Part shown: positions 1 through 7,813 of the stretch, piece by piece
Numbering within the stretch: position 1 is the stretch's first letter
Layout: every line of letters begins with the position of its first letter
Source of the DNA: an uncultured Dorea sp.
GTDB lineage: Bacteria > Bacillota > Clostridia > Lachnospirales > Lachnospiraceae
Assembly: GCA_910585725.1 (NCBI GenBank)
Contig: CAJUFA010000007.1
Span: 1 to 64,000, forward strand
Direction: 5' to 3'
Length of the DNA stretch: 64,000 nt
The notes under the pieces: generated by a model
Database searches by the model: none
What the model was told of the DNA's origin: nothing
The model's input: the letters and a program-made list of their open reading frames with translations, nothing else
Position numbers and translations under genes: made by a program

Positions 1-72
1 CCTACAATCCAATCATTCTGGCTGATTACGAAGTCTTTTGTTTTAACTTCCTTATGAAATGTCACCTTTTAG

Positions 73-101
73 TAGATTGTTTTTTTATAAAATTGTATAA
101 T
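73..101 (+). promoter_or_regulatory. Putative sigma-A promoter
   Basis: A -35-like TAGATT (73-78) and a perfect -10 TATAAT (96-101) are separated by 17 bp, about 80 bp upstream of the truncated methyltransferase. The rest of the first 183 bases is AT-rich and shows nothing else. Confidence 0.45.
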
Positions 102-183
102 CGGGTATAGGACTTTAAAGAATACCGTAGATCTGAGATTTAAATCAGTCGGAAAATATAAGAGTATGAAGGAATAATATTGT

Positions 184-675
184 ATGAAAGAATGTAAGAC
201 AATTAATTATTACAATTCAAATGCAAAGGAATTTGTATCTGGGACTGTATCGGTAGATTTTGAATCAATACAGAAAAAGTTTACGGACAGATTACCGGAG
301 AAATCAGTAATTCTTGATTTTGGCTGTGGTTCGGGGCGCGATACAAAATATTTTATGTCAGAAGGATATCAGGTAGATGCGGTAGATGGTTCGATTGAAC
401 TATGCAGGTTGGCAAGGGAATATACAGGAATGGAAGTAGAAAACATATATTTTGATGAATTGGCGCAGGTCGAAAAGTATGATGGCATCCGGGCATGTTC
501 TTCCATGTTGCATTTACCCTTAGATGACCTTACAGATGTTATGAGTAAAATGATAATTGCACTGAAGGTAATGGACTGCCAACCTACTGAAAAACCGCTC
601 TTTCACAACGAAGGGCGGTTTTTTCATGGGCGCAGGGAAAGGGGGTATCCCTACTACCAGGGGGCTGTCGGTTAA
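184..675 (+). pseudogene. SAM-dependent methyltransferase, 3'-truncated
   Basis: Class I SAM methyltransferase remnant. Motif I, the SAM-binding loop DFGCGSGRD, is at residues 45-53, and an acidic residue follows in VDAVDGS. The domain runs to about residue 128 (SKMIIALK) and then stops resembling a methyltransferase. The last 35 residues translate through a terminator hairpin and low-complexity DNA. Family members are usually 200-250 aa, so the distal half of the domain has been lost by deletion or insertion. ATG at 184 follows a weak AAGGAATAAT ribosome site. It is probably not a working enzyme. The breakpoint position is inferred from loss of family-like sequence. Confidence 0.7.
590..624 (+). 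terminator. Rho-independent terminator
   Basis: Stem AAAAACCGCTCTT / AAGGGCGGTTTTT (one G-T pair) with an 8-nt loop, running into T6 at 619-624. It lies inside the tail of the truncated methyltransferase ORF, which supports the view that this tail is not native coding sequence. Confidence 0.65.
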
Positions 676-690
676 TAGATAGTCATGAAC

Positions 691-727
691 AGGGAGGTAT
701 GTGACTCGACGAGTCACATACCTCCCT
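691..727. repeat. 18-bp perfect inverted repeat, 1-nt centre
   Basis: AGGGAGGTATGTGACTCG (691-708) is followed by one base and then its exact reverse complement (710-727). No T-tract follows, and the near-absence of a loop makes it unlike a terminator. It sits between the truncated methyltransferase and the HTH gene and could be a remnant element end, a protein-binding palindrome or a hairpin. Confidence 0.6.
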
Positions 728-851
728 ATAATCGTCCCTATAAAAGAGAAAAAGAGCGAATCAGCCCCAAAGCACTATCCATGAGATGGGTTTTGTGCTA
801 TACTTGATTGAGTTATAAGTCAAGTAATTGAGAAGAGCGGCGGAGAGAAAT

Positions 852-1067
852 ATGCTGAAGAACAATATTGAAATGGATGTAAAGATGAGGTGTATCGAGA
901 AGTCTACCACGCAGGCGAAGATTGCGGAGAATATCGGCACATCGCCGTCATATGTGAATAGGATCGTCCGCAGCAAGGAACAGATCATGAACAAGACATT
1001 TCTGGCCATGATGGAGGATTTGGGCTTTGATGTGGAACTGCATTATGTGGAGAGAGAGGAAAAGTAG
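852..1067 (+). CDS. Small XRE-like HTH DNA-binding protein
   Basis: 71-aa protein built almost wholly of a helix-turn-helix: TTQAKIAENIGTSPSYVNRIVRSKEQ reads as the two HTH helices of a Cro/CI-like domain, followed by a short C-terminal strand. ATG 852 is preferred over an in-frame TTG at 828 because GGAGAG lies just upstream. No toxin partner is visible next to it, since the following gene is a TfoX-like remnant. The DNA target is unknown. Proteins of this kind act as small repressors or antitoxin-like regulators, but neither role can be shown here. Confidence 0.6.
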   Translation: MLKNNIEMDVKMRCIEKSTTQAKIAENIGTSPSYVNRIVRSKEQIMNKTFLAMMEDLGFDVELHYVEREEK

Positions 1068-1068
1068 A

Positions 1069-1321
1069 ATGGCATCAAGCAAGGAATAATGGCGGAAAGA
1101 TCGTCGGCGGGATATATGATGACCGATTCCTTGTAAAGCCTACAAAGTCAGCTTTGGTGAAAATGCCGGAAGCAGAATTGGAATTACCGTATGAAGGGGC
1201 GAAGGGAATGCTCCTTGCGGATGATGTGGAGAATAAAGAGTTTCTTCGGGAATTGTTGGAAGCAGTGTATGACGAACTTCCGGCTCCGAAAAAAAGAAGA
1301 AAGCGTAGGGTTCAGCATTGA
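1069..1321 (+). pseudogene. TfoX N-terminal-domain protein, internally deleted
   Basis: ATG 1069 opens MASSKE, the usual start of small TfoX/Sxy N-domain proteins, but a stop follows at once (1087-1089). In the +1 frame the DNA then encodes the family's remainder: GGKIVGGIYDDRFLVKPTK (from 1091), LELPYEGAKGMLLADDVEN and ELPAPKK, ending with TGA at 1319-1321. About 25-30 codons between the N-terminal tag and the GGKIVGG strand are missing compared with the family, and the reading frame is broken. This is a clear deletion pseudogene. Frames were read by hand, and the size of the deletion is inferred from memory of the family. Confidence 0.7.
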
Positions 1322-1995
1322 AGCAATTAAAAGATAAAGAGTATGAGAAATTTCAACAGTACCTCTACAATAAGACGCATGGCTATATCTGGACACCGGA
1401 CACGCAGGAACTGATCTGCAATGGAAACGATGGAGATCCGGAGCAGATCGGAAAACAGGTTCTGGGAATGGCAGTCAAGCTTCGGAATGAGCAGGTTTCG
1501 CATAGGATTTCCGATAAACATAAGAGCTATGTTATCCGCCTGCTCCGAAAGAATGAGGTGGACTTGCTGAAGGATTTCTTATATAAGGCGATCTTTATTC
1601 CAAAAGGAACGGAGCCGCCTGCGAGGGATATTATCGAGAAGCCTGAACTGCGTGTTTACACGGACGATTTTGGAACCAGAAAAGGCGATAACTGTCTGGT
1701 GGCGGATTTCGGCGGGAAAGTTGTCGGTGCGGTCTGGACAAGGATCATGGACGATTATGGTCATACGGATGAGGAAACGCCGTCCTTCGCGATTTCGCTT
1801 TACAAGGAATACCGGGGGCAGGGTATCGGCTCACAGCTTATGGTCAGGATGCTGGAACTGTTGAAGTGGCAGGGATATGAAAAGGCTTCTCTGGCGGTAC
1901 AGAAAGCGAATTACGCCGTGAAGATGTATGAGAATGTCGGGTTCAAGACCGTCGATGAGAATGACGAAGAATATATTATGGTGTGCGAATTATGA
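1318..1995 (+). CDS. GNAT acetyltransferase with an extra N-terminal segment
   Basis: 225 aa in two parts. Residues 1-60 (KEYEKFQQYLYNKTHG, YIWTPDTQELIC, DPEQIGKQVL) look like a separate small uncharacterised protein seen in related clostridia. From about residue 66 (YVIRLLRKNEVDLLKDFLY) a complete GNAT domain follows, with acetyl-CoA loop motif YRGQGIGSQL and the C-terminal NYAVKMYENVGF signature. The only start is TTG at 1318, overlapping the TfoX-like remnant, and the ribosome site is weak. This suggests a deletion joined two genes, or that translation really begins near the GNAT part. The acetyl acceptor is unknown. The next gene overlaps by four bases (ATGA). Confidence 0.65.
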   Translation: MKQLKDKEYEKFQQYLYNKTHGYIWTPDTQELICNGNDGDPEQIGKQVLGMAVKLRNEQVSHRISDKHKSYVIRLLRKNEVDLLKDFLYKAIFIPKGTEPPARDIIEKPELRVYTDDFGTRKGDNCLVADFGGKVVGAVWTRIMDDYGHTDEETPSFAISLYKEYRGQGIGSQLMVRMLELLKWQGYEKASLAVQKANYAVKMYENVGFKTVDENDEEYIMVCEL

Positions 1996-2759
1996 GTAAT
2001 ACTATTCAAGATGAGTTGGAACTTGCGAAAAGCAAGATGATAGAAGAGGTTATATTTCAAGGGAAAACATTGGCAAAGCTGACTCGTGACAATGTGGCTA
2101 TTGTAGAGGCGATGATTCGCAATGATTCTGCTTATATCCGTTCAACTGACATTAGTGTGGCTCCAGTCTATAATAGAAAAGGTGATGTGAAATATGGAGG
2201 TTCATCTGCATATTGGATGTCTCTGTTGAAAAGAGTTCTGATTGATAATGTATTGGATGGTGCATATACATATGAGGAAATCATTAAAGGCGCTGTGGAA
2301 TCAGTAGATCGGGAAAACAGTACCCATCTGAATGCTGATAAGTGTGGAAGACAGGAGATTACAGAAAGGATATGCCGATTTGACCGGAAAGAGTTTGTTG
2401 AGTGCCTTAAGGATCCTGATTACAAGGGTATGGAGTTGATACGTGAGATATCCAGAAAAACATCAGCAGAGAAAAGAGCAAGAAGTAATCCTTCTTTTGC
2501 GAGTAAGTTTTGTCATTATGCATGTTTTTATGTTTTTGAAGGCACTGAGTATCAGGACAATTACTCTATCTACGATGGGATACTTAAAACAGTTCTGCCT
2601 TTGTATTTGGGATATTATAAGATAGTCCGAAAATATGATTTGGGTGATTATAAGGATTATAGGATGGCCGTTGACAGTATTAGAAAAGTCTCTGGAATAG
2701 AAATAAGTCGAAACGGGTTTGATCATTTGCTTTGGTATTATCATAAGGGAAGGCTGTGA
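1992..2759 (+). CDS. Hypothetical protein
   Basis: 255-aa soluble protein that I do not recognise with confidence. ATG 1992 overlaps the stop of the upstream acetyltransferase (ATGA), so translation is probably coupled. It is rich in charged and aromatic residues, has no signal peptide or membrane segment, and carries an ASKFCHYACFYVFEG...YSIYDGIL block in the C-terminal half. That block recalls the 'SKFLHF...PIYD' pattern of some OGG/HhH-like DNA glycosylase-fold proteins, but this is only a weak resemblance. Lower GC and different codon use from the acetyltransferase suggest a different origin. Confidence 0.5.
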   Translation: MSNTIQDELELAKSKMIEEVIFQGKTLAKLTRDNVAIVEAMIRNDSAYIRSTDISVAPVYNRKGDVKYGGSSAYWMSLLKRVLIDNVLDGAYTYEEIIKGAVESVDRENSTHLNADKCGRQEITERICRFDRKEFVECLKDPDYKGMELIREISRKTSAEKRARSNPSFASKFCHYACFYVFEGTEYQDNYSIYDGILKTVLPLYLGYYKIVRKYDLGDYKDYRMAVDSIRKVSGIEISRNGFDHLLWYYHKGRL

Positions 2760-2867
2760 ATAGTGCTATCAATGAACTGAATTCGGATTTTGGAGCGGGA
2801 GGACGACACCATCGAAAAAACTTGAAAAACTTTTATTGTCCCTTAGAGGAATTTTGCATCAGAGGAA

Positions 2868-3116
2868 TTGCATCAGTGGCTGTGTACAGTAATGCTGATG
2901 GTAAATTTTCAGAGGATAGAGAAAAAGCAATTAGGACGGGGGCTCCGTACTTATAAAGGAAAAGAGTTTTTGGCGCTAATCGAAACTACAGATATGGCAA
3001 AAGTCTATAAAATGCCTGTTTTGTATTCCTTTTATGACGCTTTCCGCAATCATATGAATGATATATTAGAATACCGGACGATGGATTACTATCGCAGGCG
3101 GTATGAGAAAGAGTAA
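2868..3116 (+). pseudogene. C-terminal fragment of an unknown protein
   Basis: The open frame LGRGLRTYKGKEFLALIETTDMAKVYKMPVL... ending EYRTMDYYRRRYEKE reads like the end of a larger protein. It lacks a convincing ribosome site or start, and the DNA upstream (2760-2870) changes frame and contains stops. The family could not be named. It is listed as a remnant because the segment keeps protein-like composition and ends just before the next gene's ribosome site. Confidence 0.35.
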
Positions 3117-3167
3117 TTGGAGGCAAGACAGGAAATGGATAGAAGGATGAGGGATGAGGATTTCGAA

Positions 3168-3611
3168 ATGCAGTTAAAAAAGGCAGAATGTCCGGCAAAG
3201 GTGGCGGAGATTGTGGAAAAAACGATAAAAGCCGTATATCCTCATTATTACCCGTCCGGTGCAGTACAATTTTTCCTTGATCTGCATAGCGAACAGAGGA
3301 TCAGGGAAGCGCTTTCCATAGAAGACATTTATATTGCGGTGGTGCAGGGGGAGATAGTGGGAACCGGAAGCGTTCGGGGAAATGAAATCTGCAGGCTGTT
3401 CATTTTGCCGGAATATCAGGCGCAAGGTTATGGCGGCAGGCTGATGGATTTGCTGGAAGACATAGTTTTCAGGCGATATAAGACGGTACATATAGACGCG
3501 TCTTTTCCGGCGGAGGGCATGTATCTGAAGCGGGGGTATCGAATCAAAACTTATGAAAAAATTGAGACGGAGGGCGGGGATTATCTCTGTTATCATACGA
3601 TGGAAAAGTGA
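3168..3611 (+). CDS. GNAT family N-acetyltransferase
   Basis: 147-aa single-domain acetyltransferase. The acetyl-CoA signature is CRLFILPEYQAQGYGGRLMDLLE, followed by the MYLKRGYRI C-terminal strand typical of the fold. ATG 3168 is chosen because GAGG ends 8 bases upstream and the family starts with a short lysine-rich strand (MQLKKAECPAKVAEIVE). In-frame ATGs at 3135 and 3147 are alternatives. The substrate is unknown: members close to this 'VYPHYYPSGAVQFF' type are uncharacterised. It lies alone, 70 bp ahead of an AraC regulator. Confidence 0.75.
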   Translation: MQLKKAECPAKVAEIVEKTIKAVYPHYYPSGAVQFFLDLHSEQRIREALSIEDIYIAVVQGEIVGTGSVRGNEICRLFILPEYQAQGYGGRLMDLLEDIVFRRYKTVHIDASFPAEGMYLKRGYRIKTYEKIETEGGDYLCYHTMEK

Positions 3612-3682
3612 TCGTACAAAATGATAGTATAGAATTCCCATACCAATTCCGGGAAAAGGATAATTAGGAGAAGATCAAGTTT

Positions 3683-4555
3683 ATGGCTGGCAGAAATATT
3701 TCTTATATGCCCTTGACGGCAACCCCATTCAGACACAATGATCAATACAGAGAAATAAGCCCCGCTAATTTGGAATTGGCAAAATATATCAGATGCTTTT
3801 GGGGGAGTGAAAAACCTTATCGGGGAGCCGGGGAAATTACCGAAGCCAGCGTGATCATCCCTGATACCTGTGTTGATATAATCTATCAGATCAATCATAC
3901 AGAATCTACGGTTACCAGAGGTTTCTGCGGAATTAACGATACAAGTTTTCTATATCATGAATATATCAGACCTGGGCATCTGGTTTCAGTATTTGCGATT
4001 CGGTTTTATGCGTGGGGCGCCTATCCTTTTGCGGAAGACTCCCTGACAGATACCCTGAATAAATATTGTGGTCTTCCTTCCAGGTTTCGTCGATTGGACG
4101 AGATATTACGGCCGCAGTTACTGGAAAAGCAGACATTAGAGGAGAGGATTGCCATAGCGGAAGACATTTTCCAGCGGCAGTTATCTAAGATCAGACAGAA
4201 TGATAACGTCGATAATGCCGTGAAATTGATTCTTCAGCAAAAGGGAGCCTTAAGTGTGAATATGCTGGCCCGGGAATGCTTTATCAGCAGCAGGCAGCAG
4301 GAACGGATTTTCCGTGAATATATCGGCATAACGCCTAAGAAACTCTGTAATCTCATACGCTATCAGTGTCTGTGGAATGAAATCTTGAGTAAGCCCGTTT
4401 TTTGTATTCAAGATGCAGTCTGCAGGTACGGATATACCGACCAGTCGCATCTGATGCGGGAATTCAAGCGGTATCATACAATGAACATAGAAGAGGCAAA
4501 AGTATGTGCTTACAAAGATGTCGGAAATATACAAGACATTCATTGCGAATCATAA
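3683..4555 (+). CDS. AraC family transcriptional regulator
   Basis: 290 aa. The N-terminal 160 residues (ELAKYIRCFWGSEKPY, VIIPDTCVDIIYQI, FAIRFYAWGAYPF) match the DUF6597-type sensor half that precedes AraC HTH domains. The C-terminal third holds two HTH motifs (LSVNMLARECFISSRQQERIFREYIGI and IQDAVCRYGYTDQSHLMREFKRY). AGGAG lies upstream of ATG 3683. It probably controls nearby genes in response to a small effector, but neither effector nor operator can be read. Confidence 0.8.
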   Translation: MAGRNISYMPLTATPFRHNDQYREISPANLELAKYIRCFWGSEKPYRGAGEITEASVIIPDTCVDIIYQINHTESTVTRGFCGINDTSFLYHEYIRPGHLVSVFAIRFYAWGAYPFAEDSLTDTLNKYCGLPSRFRRLDEILRPQLLEKQTLEERIAIAEDIFQRQLSKIRQNDNVDNAVKLILQQKGALSVNMLARECFISSRQQERIFREYIGITPKKLCNLIRYQCLWNEILSKPVFCIQDAVCRYGYTDQSHLMREFKRYHTMNIEEAKVCAYKDVGNIQDIHCES

Positions 4556-4593
4556 TAGTATGTTTATATTATTGACGAAAGAAGGGATGAACA

Positions 4594-4884
4594 ATGAGAG
4601 AAGACGTGAATCTGAGCGTGTGCGGAACCGATTGCAGCGCCTGCTATTGTTATGGAAAGATGTGTTCGGGCTGCAACGACTTGAAAGGGAAGGTTTTTCA
4701 TGTGCCGGAAGGTAAAGCATGCGCTATCTATGATTGTACAGCCAATCAAAAGAAATTGAAAAGCTGTGGAGAATGTGGTGAAGTTCCCTGTGATATCTGG
4801 AAGAAGACCAGAGATCCCAAGTATTCGGACGAGGAGTTTGCTGAAAATATCCAGATGCGCATACAGGCGCTGAAAGGGAATTAA
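4594..4884 (+). CDS. DUF3795 cysteine-rich protein
   Basis: 96 aa with nine cysteines in the pattern CGTDCSACYCYGKMCSGC at the N-terminus and CGECGEVPC near residue 60, typical of the small DUF3795 family in anaerobes and probably a metal or cluster site. A stop-free stretch upstream adds nothing family-like, so ATG 4594 is kept. It follows the AraC regulator by 38 bp and may share its transcript. Function is unknown. Confidence 0.75.
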   Translation: MREDVNLSVCGTDCSACYCYGKMCSGCNDLKGKVFHVPEGKACAIYDCTANQKKLKSCGECGEVPCDIWKKTRDPKYSDEEFAENIQMRIQALKGN

Positions 4885-4888
4885 TATT

Positions 4889-4910
4889 CTGCCCCGATAA
4901 ACAGGGGCAG
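4889..4910 (+). terminator. Possible terminator hairpin after the DUF3795 gene
   Basis: Perfect 7-bp stem CTGCCCC/GGGGCAG with an 8-nt loop directly after the DUF3795 stop codon, followed only by ATTTA, so the T-tract is weak. Confidence 0.4.
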
Positions 4911-4952
4911 ATTTACAAACGACTTTTGAGTTTCATGACGACCATAGTAACA

Positions 4953-4972
4953 GCCGCCCAATATTGGGCGGC
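4953..4972. repeat. 20-bp perfect palindrome between convergent genes
   Basis: GCCGCCC AATA TTGGGCGGC reads the same on both strands and lies 35 bp beyond the stop of the minus-strand aminotransferase. It could be the base of a transcription-ending hairpin for both converging genes, but no T-tract follows on either side. Confidence 0.45.
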
Positions 4973-5007
4973 GCGCACATAATATACAATCGGAGATTAA
5001 CGGGCAT

Positions 5008-6180
5008 TTAAGCGTTTGTTTCAAGTAACTGACCTGTGATTGCTTTTACCGCTTTCTCTACGTTTTCCTTTGAGGTGGCAAGATTCATCCGGACGAAGGA
5101 TGAGAATCGTTCTCCGCCGAACCAGTCGCCGTAGTCCAGAGCCAGGCGGCATCTCTTCTGTATGAAGTCTTTCATATTTTCCGGCTTTACATAAGCCTTC
5201 ATATCAATCCAGCACAGATAGGTTCCTTCCAGAGGGGAGACAATTATTTCAGGAAGTTCCTGGGCGAAGGTATCTTTCACGAACAGATAGTTCTCATAGA
5301 TGATCTCCTTGACTTCTTCAAACCACTCATGTCCGTCTGAATAAGCGGCTTCGGCGGCAATATATCCAAAAGCGTTTCCGTTTACGACTCGGAGACGCGT
5401 CACATATTCGTCCCACTTTTTTCGTAATACTTCATCCGGAATGATAATGACAGAATTCTGGCAACCTGCAAGATTGAATGTTTTAGAAGGCGCGGTGACA
5501 GTGATCATCATATCGTCATAGCTGCCGGCAGTAAAAGACGGGATGTGCGTATGTCCTGCAAATGTAAGATCCTGATGGATCTCGTCGGAGATCACGAAGA
5601 CATGATGCTTCCGGCAAATATCGAATATTCTCCCGAGTTCGCTGCGGGTCCAGACGCGTCCCGCCGGATTATGAGGGGAGCAGAAGATAAACAGGGAAAC
5701 GTGATTTTCCACGATCTTCTGCTCGAAATCTTCAAAGTCAATCGTGTATGCTCCTGACGTATTGATCAGATCAGAAGTAATCAGGCGGCGATGATTATTC
5801 TTCACTGCATCGAGGAATGGATAATACACCGGCGTCAGAACAATCACTGCATCTTCTGGTTTCGTCATCAACTGAGTGATCCAGTTGAATGCGGACACGA
5901 CGCCAGGTGAGAAACGAATCCATTCTTTTTCAACGTCATAGGAGTGATATTGTTTTTCCCAGTTGATAAAGGATTGATAATAAGAATCCGGGATCTTGTA
6001 GTATCCGAATACACCCTGGGATACATAGGCATTTAAGGCTTCTGTTACACATGAAGGCGCCTGGAAATCCATATCGGCGACCCATAAGGGCAGCAGCCCT
6101 TCTTCTCCGAACATGCCGGATTGTTCGTCCCATTTGCTGCAGTTTGTATTTCTGCGGTCAACGTATTTTACCAGTGACAT
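5008..6180 (-). CDS. patB: MalY/PatB-type PLP aminotransferase (cystathionine beta-lyase family)
   Basis: 390-aa fold-type I PLP enzyme. The PLP lysine lies in SKTFNLAGCQNS, the phosphate and Asp contacts lie in HNPAGRVW and VISDEIHQDL, and the C-terminal Arg lies in SSFVRMNLA. WVADMDFQAP near the start is the signature of the MalY/PatB branch, which cleaves C-S bonds of cystathionine or cysteine conjugates. ATG 6180 is chosen over an ORF extension to 6252 because AGGAGG lies 8 bp upstream. It is a single-gene unit read toward the DUF3795 gene. The exact substrate is open. Confidence 0.85.
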   Translation of the reverse strand: MSLVKYVDRRNTNCSKWDEQSGMFGEEGLLPLWVADMDFQAPSCVTEALNAYVSQGVFGYYKIPDSYYQSFINWEKQYHSYDVEKEWIRFSPGVVSAFNWITQLMTKPEDAVIVLTPVYYPFLDAVKNNHRRLITSDLINTSGAYTIDFEDFEQKIVENHVSLFIFCSPHNPAGRVWTRSELGRIFDICRKHHVFVISDEIHQDLTFAGHTHIPSFTAGSYDDMMITVTAPSKTFNLAGCQNSVIIIPDEVLRKKWDEYVTRLRVVNGNAFGYIAAEAAYSDGHEWFEEVKEIIYENYLFVKDTFAQELPEIIVSPLEGTYLCWIDMKAYVKPENMKDFIQKRCRLALDYGDWFGGERFSSFVRMNLATSKENVEKAVKAITGQLLETNA

Positions 6181-6242
6181 AGTAGTGTTCCTCCTAATTC
6201 CTGTTTTCTTGCCATAGTTATTATTTTCAAATTTATTCTTAT

Positions 6243-6271
6243 AGTCTATCACTAACCGGACGGAAATTCAA
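6243..6271 (-). promoter_or_regulatory. Putative promoter of the patB-like gene
   Basis: Read on the minus strand, TTGAAT (6271-6266) and TAGACT (6248-6243) are separated by 17 bp, about 60 bp upstream of the chosen start codon. Confidence 0.45.
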
Positions 6272-6500
6272 TTAACAAGAGAAAGGGGGAGTGATCTTAT
6301 ATTCGTTCCCGCAGCAAGATGTCTGAGAAGATATCATTTACTGAGGTTTTTTGTTCCTCTTAGCAGATGAGTTTGTGTTTTAGAAAAACTAAAAAATATA
6401 AAATATTTTAGTAAAACGGTTCAAATAAAAAAAGCTAGACAAAATGCAAGTGATAAAAACAGACGAAATAACCAAAAAAATTTAAAATCAATTAGTATAA

Positions 6501-6529
6501 TTGACAATAATTAATATAAATGCTAAAAT
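6501..6529 (+). promoter_or_regulatory. Strong sigma-A promoter of the 6.5-17.9 kb operon
   Basis: A perfect -35 TTGACA (6501-6506), a 17-bp spacer and a -10 TAAAAT (6524-6529) lie in a very AT-rich leader about 50 bp before the first operon gene. The rest of the 400-bp divergent spacer (6181-6580) is AT-rich with no other clear element. Confidence 0.75.
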
Positions 6530-6539
6530 ATAACTAAAA

Positions 6540-6557
6540 TTAGTATTTAAATACTAA
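6540..6557. promoter_or_regulatory. 18-bp palindromic operator candidate at the operon start
   Basis: TTAGTATTTAAATACTAA is a perfect palindrome 11 bp downstream of the -10 box, covering the expected transcript start and ending just before the AAGGAGGG ribosome site. It lacks the central CG usual for LacI-family operators, so the regulator is uncertain. Confidence 0.5.
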
Positions 6558-6580
6558 AAACAAAAAGGAGGGATGAAATT

Positions 6581-7762
6581 ATGAGACCTAAGATCAGTGA
6601 TTCGGAATTTGCATCAAGGCTGAATAAAGTTCAGAATTTCATGGAGGAGCATTCGCTTGATCTGGTCGTTATGTATGCGGACGATCGTTATGTATACGGA
6701 CAGGCATATGCAAGATGGATGCTGGATTATCAGCCGCAATTTGAAGCGGCGCTGATTCTTGTACCTTTAAAGGGAGAAGCAGCGATTGTAACCGGAGCTG
6801 AATCAGTAGAATTTGCGTTACATACGTCCAGATGCGGACAGGTGTTTGCGGCCGAAGAATTCCTGCATCCAGATGAAGATTACCCCTATTGTGAGACAAC
6901 GACGTTGGGACAGGTTGTACATAAATTAGAGGAATGTTCAGACAGGAAGATTCTCAACATAGGGGTTGCAGGAAAAGAATTTATGCCTTATGATTTATTT
7001 AAAAGAATTCTGGAAGAATTTGGCAGTGATCATGTGCAGGACGTCGGTGATTCTGTTACCATGTTGAGAGCGGTGAAGTCCGCCGAAGAAATTGAAGTAA
7101 TCAGATATGCTTATCAGATTGCTGCAAAAGGGATGGAGACGGTTTACAAGAATCTGAGACAAGGCATAACAGAGAGGGATTTGGCTGCAGAAGCAGAGTA
7201 TGAAATGCGGAAAATGGGATCGGAAGGAATGGGAATTGAGCTGATGCTGAATTCAGGGACTTCTAATACTGCGCCTGTACTTTCAAGGACGACGTTTCGT
7301 GAGATACAAAAAGGAGATTTGGTAGTGGCTACTTTGGCTCCGAGATATGAAGGATATCATGGAGCGATCGGAAGACCGTTTATATTAGGAGAAGCCTCGG
7401 AAGACATGAAGAAGTATATTGAACTTCTTATGTATGCGCAGGAGGAGACAGCAAGGCGTCTTGCGCCCGGCATGAGCGCGGAGGAGATGGACAGAATTTC
7501 CCGTCAGCATATGGAAGACGCAGGATTCGGGAGAAATTTTGCTTATTCGGCTATACATAGCGTCGGAGTTATAGAATTTGAGGCGCCTATTCTTTCGTCC
7601 AAAAGAAAAGTGACTGTGAAGCCAGGGATGATTTTCTCTATCGATATACCTCTGTTTTTAACGAAATGGGGAGGGATGCGTCTTGAGAATGGTTATCTGG
7701 TGACGGAAACAGGATGTGAGAGACTGAATCCATGGCAGAAGACATATATAAAACCGATCTGA
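6581..7762 (+). CDS. Creatinase-like M24 family protein with a degenerate metal site
   Basis: 393 aa with a creatinase N-terminal domain (1-150) followed by a pita-bread M24 domain. Aligned by eye to Xaa-Pro aminopeptidases, the dimetal ligands are largely lost. The first Asp of the DxG motif is Thr and the second is Ala (KGDLVVATLAPRYEGYHGAIGR). The His of IHSVG is kept, the next Glu is Asp (FSIDIP) and the last Glu is kept (RLENG). Loss of metal ligands is known for creatinase, a non-metal amidinohydrolase on this fold, so this is probably a hydrolase of a small amide, not a proline peptidase. First gene of the operon, with AAGGAGGG upstream. Confidence 0.75.
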   Translation: MRPKISDSEFASRLNKVQNFMEEHSLDLVVMYADDRYVYGQAYARWMLDYQPQFEAALILVPLKGEAAIVTGAESVEFALHTSRCGQVFAAEEFLHPDEDYPYCETTTLGQVVHKLEECSDRKILNIGVAGKEFMPYDLFKRILEEFGSDHVQDVGDSVTMLRAVKSAEEIEVIRYAYQIAAKGMETVYKNLRQGITERDLAAEAEYEMRKMGSEGMGIELMLNSGTSNTAPVLSRTTFREIQKGDLVVATLAPRYEGYHGAIGRPFILGEASEDMKKYIELLMYAQEETARRLAPGMSAEEMDRISRQHMEDAGFGRNFAYSAIHSVGVIEFEAPILSSKRKVTVKPGMIFSIDIPLFLTKWGGMRLENGYLVTETGCERLNPWQKTYIKPI

Positions 7763-7813
7763 AAAGACCGGTGATACACGGCCAATACAGACATAAGACG
7801 AGGAGGAATCCAG

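Noticed and set aside
2756..2956. 66-codon frame starting at GTG after the unknown protein
   Set aside because: Its sequence has no protein-family character, and the later part in a different frame (2868-3116) looks more like real coding remnant.
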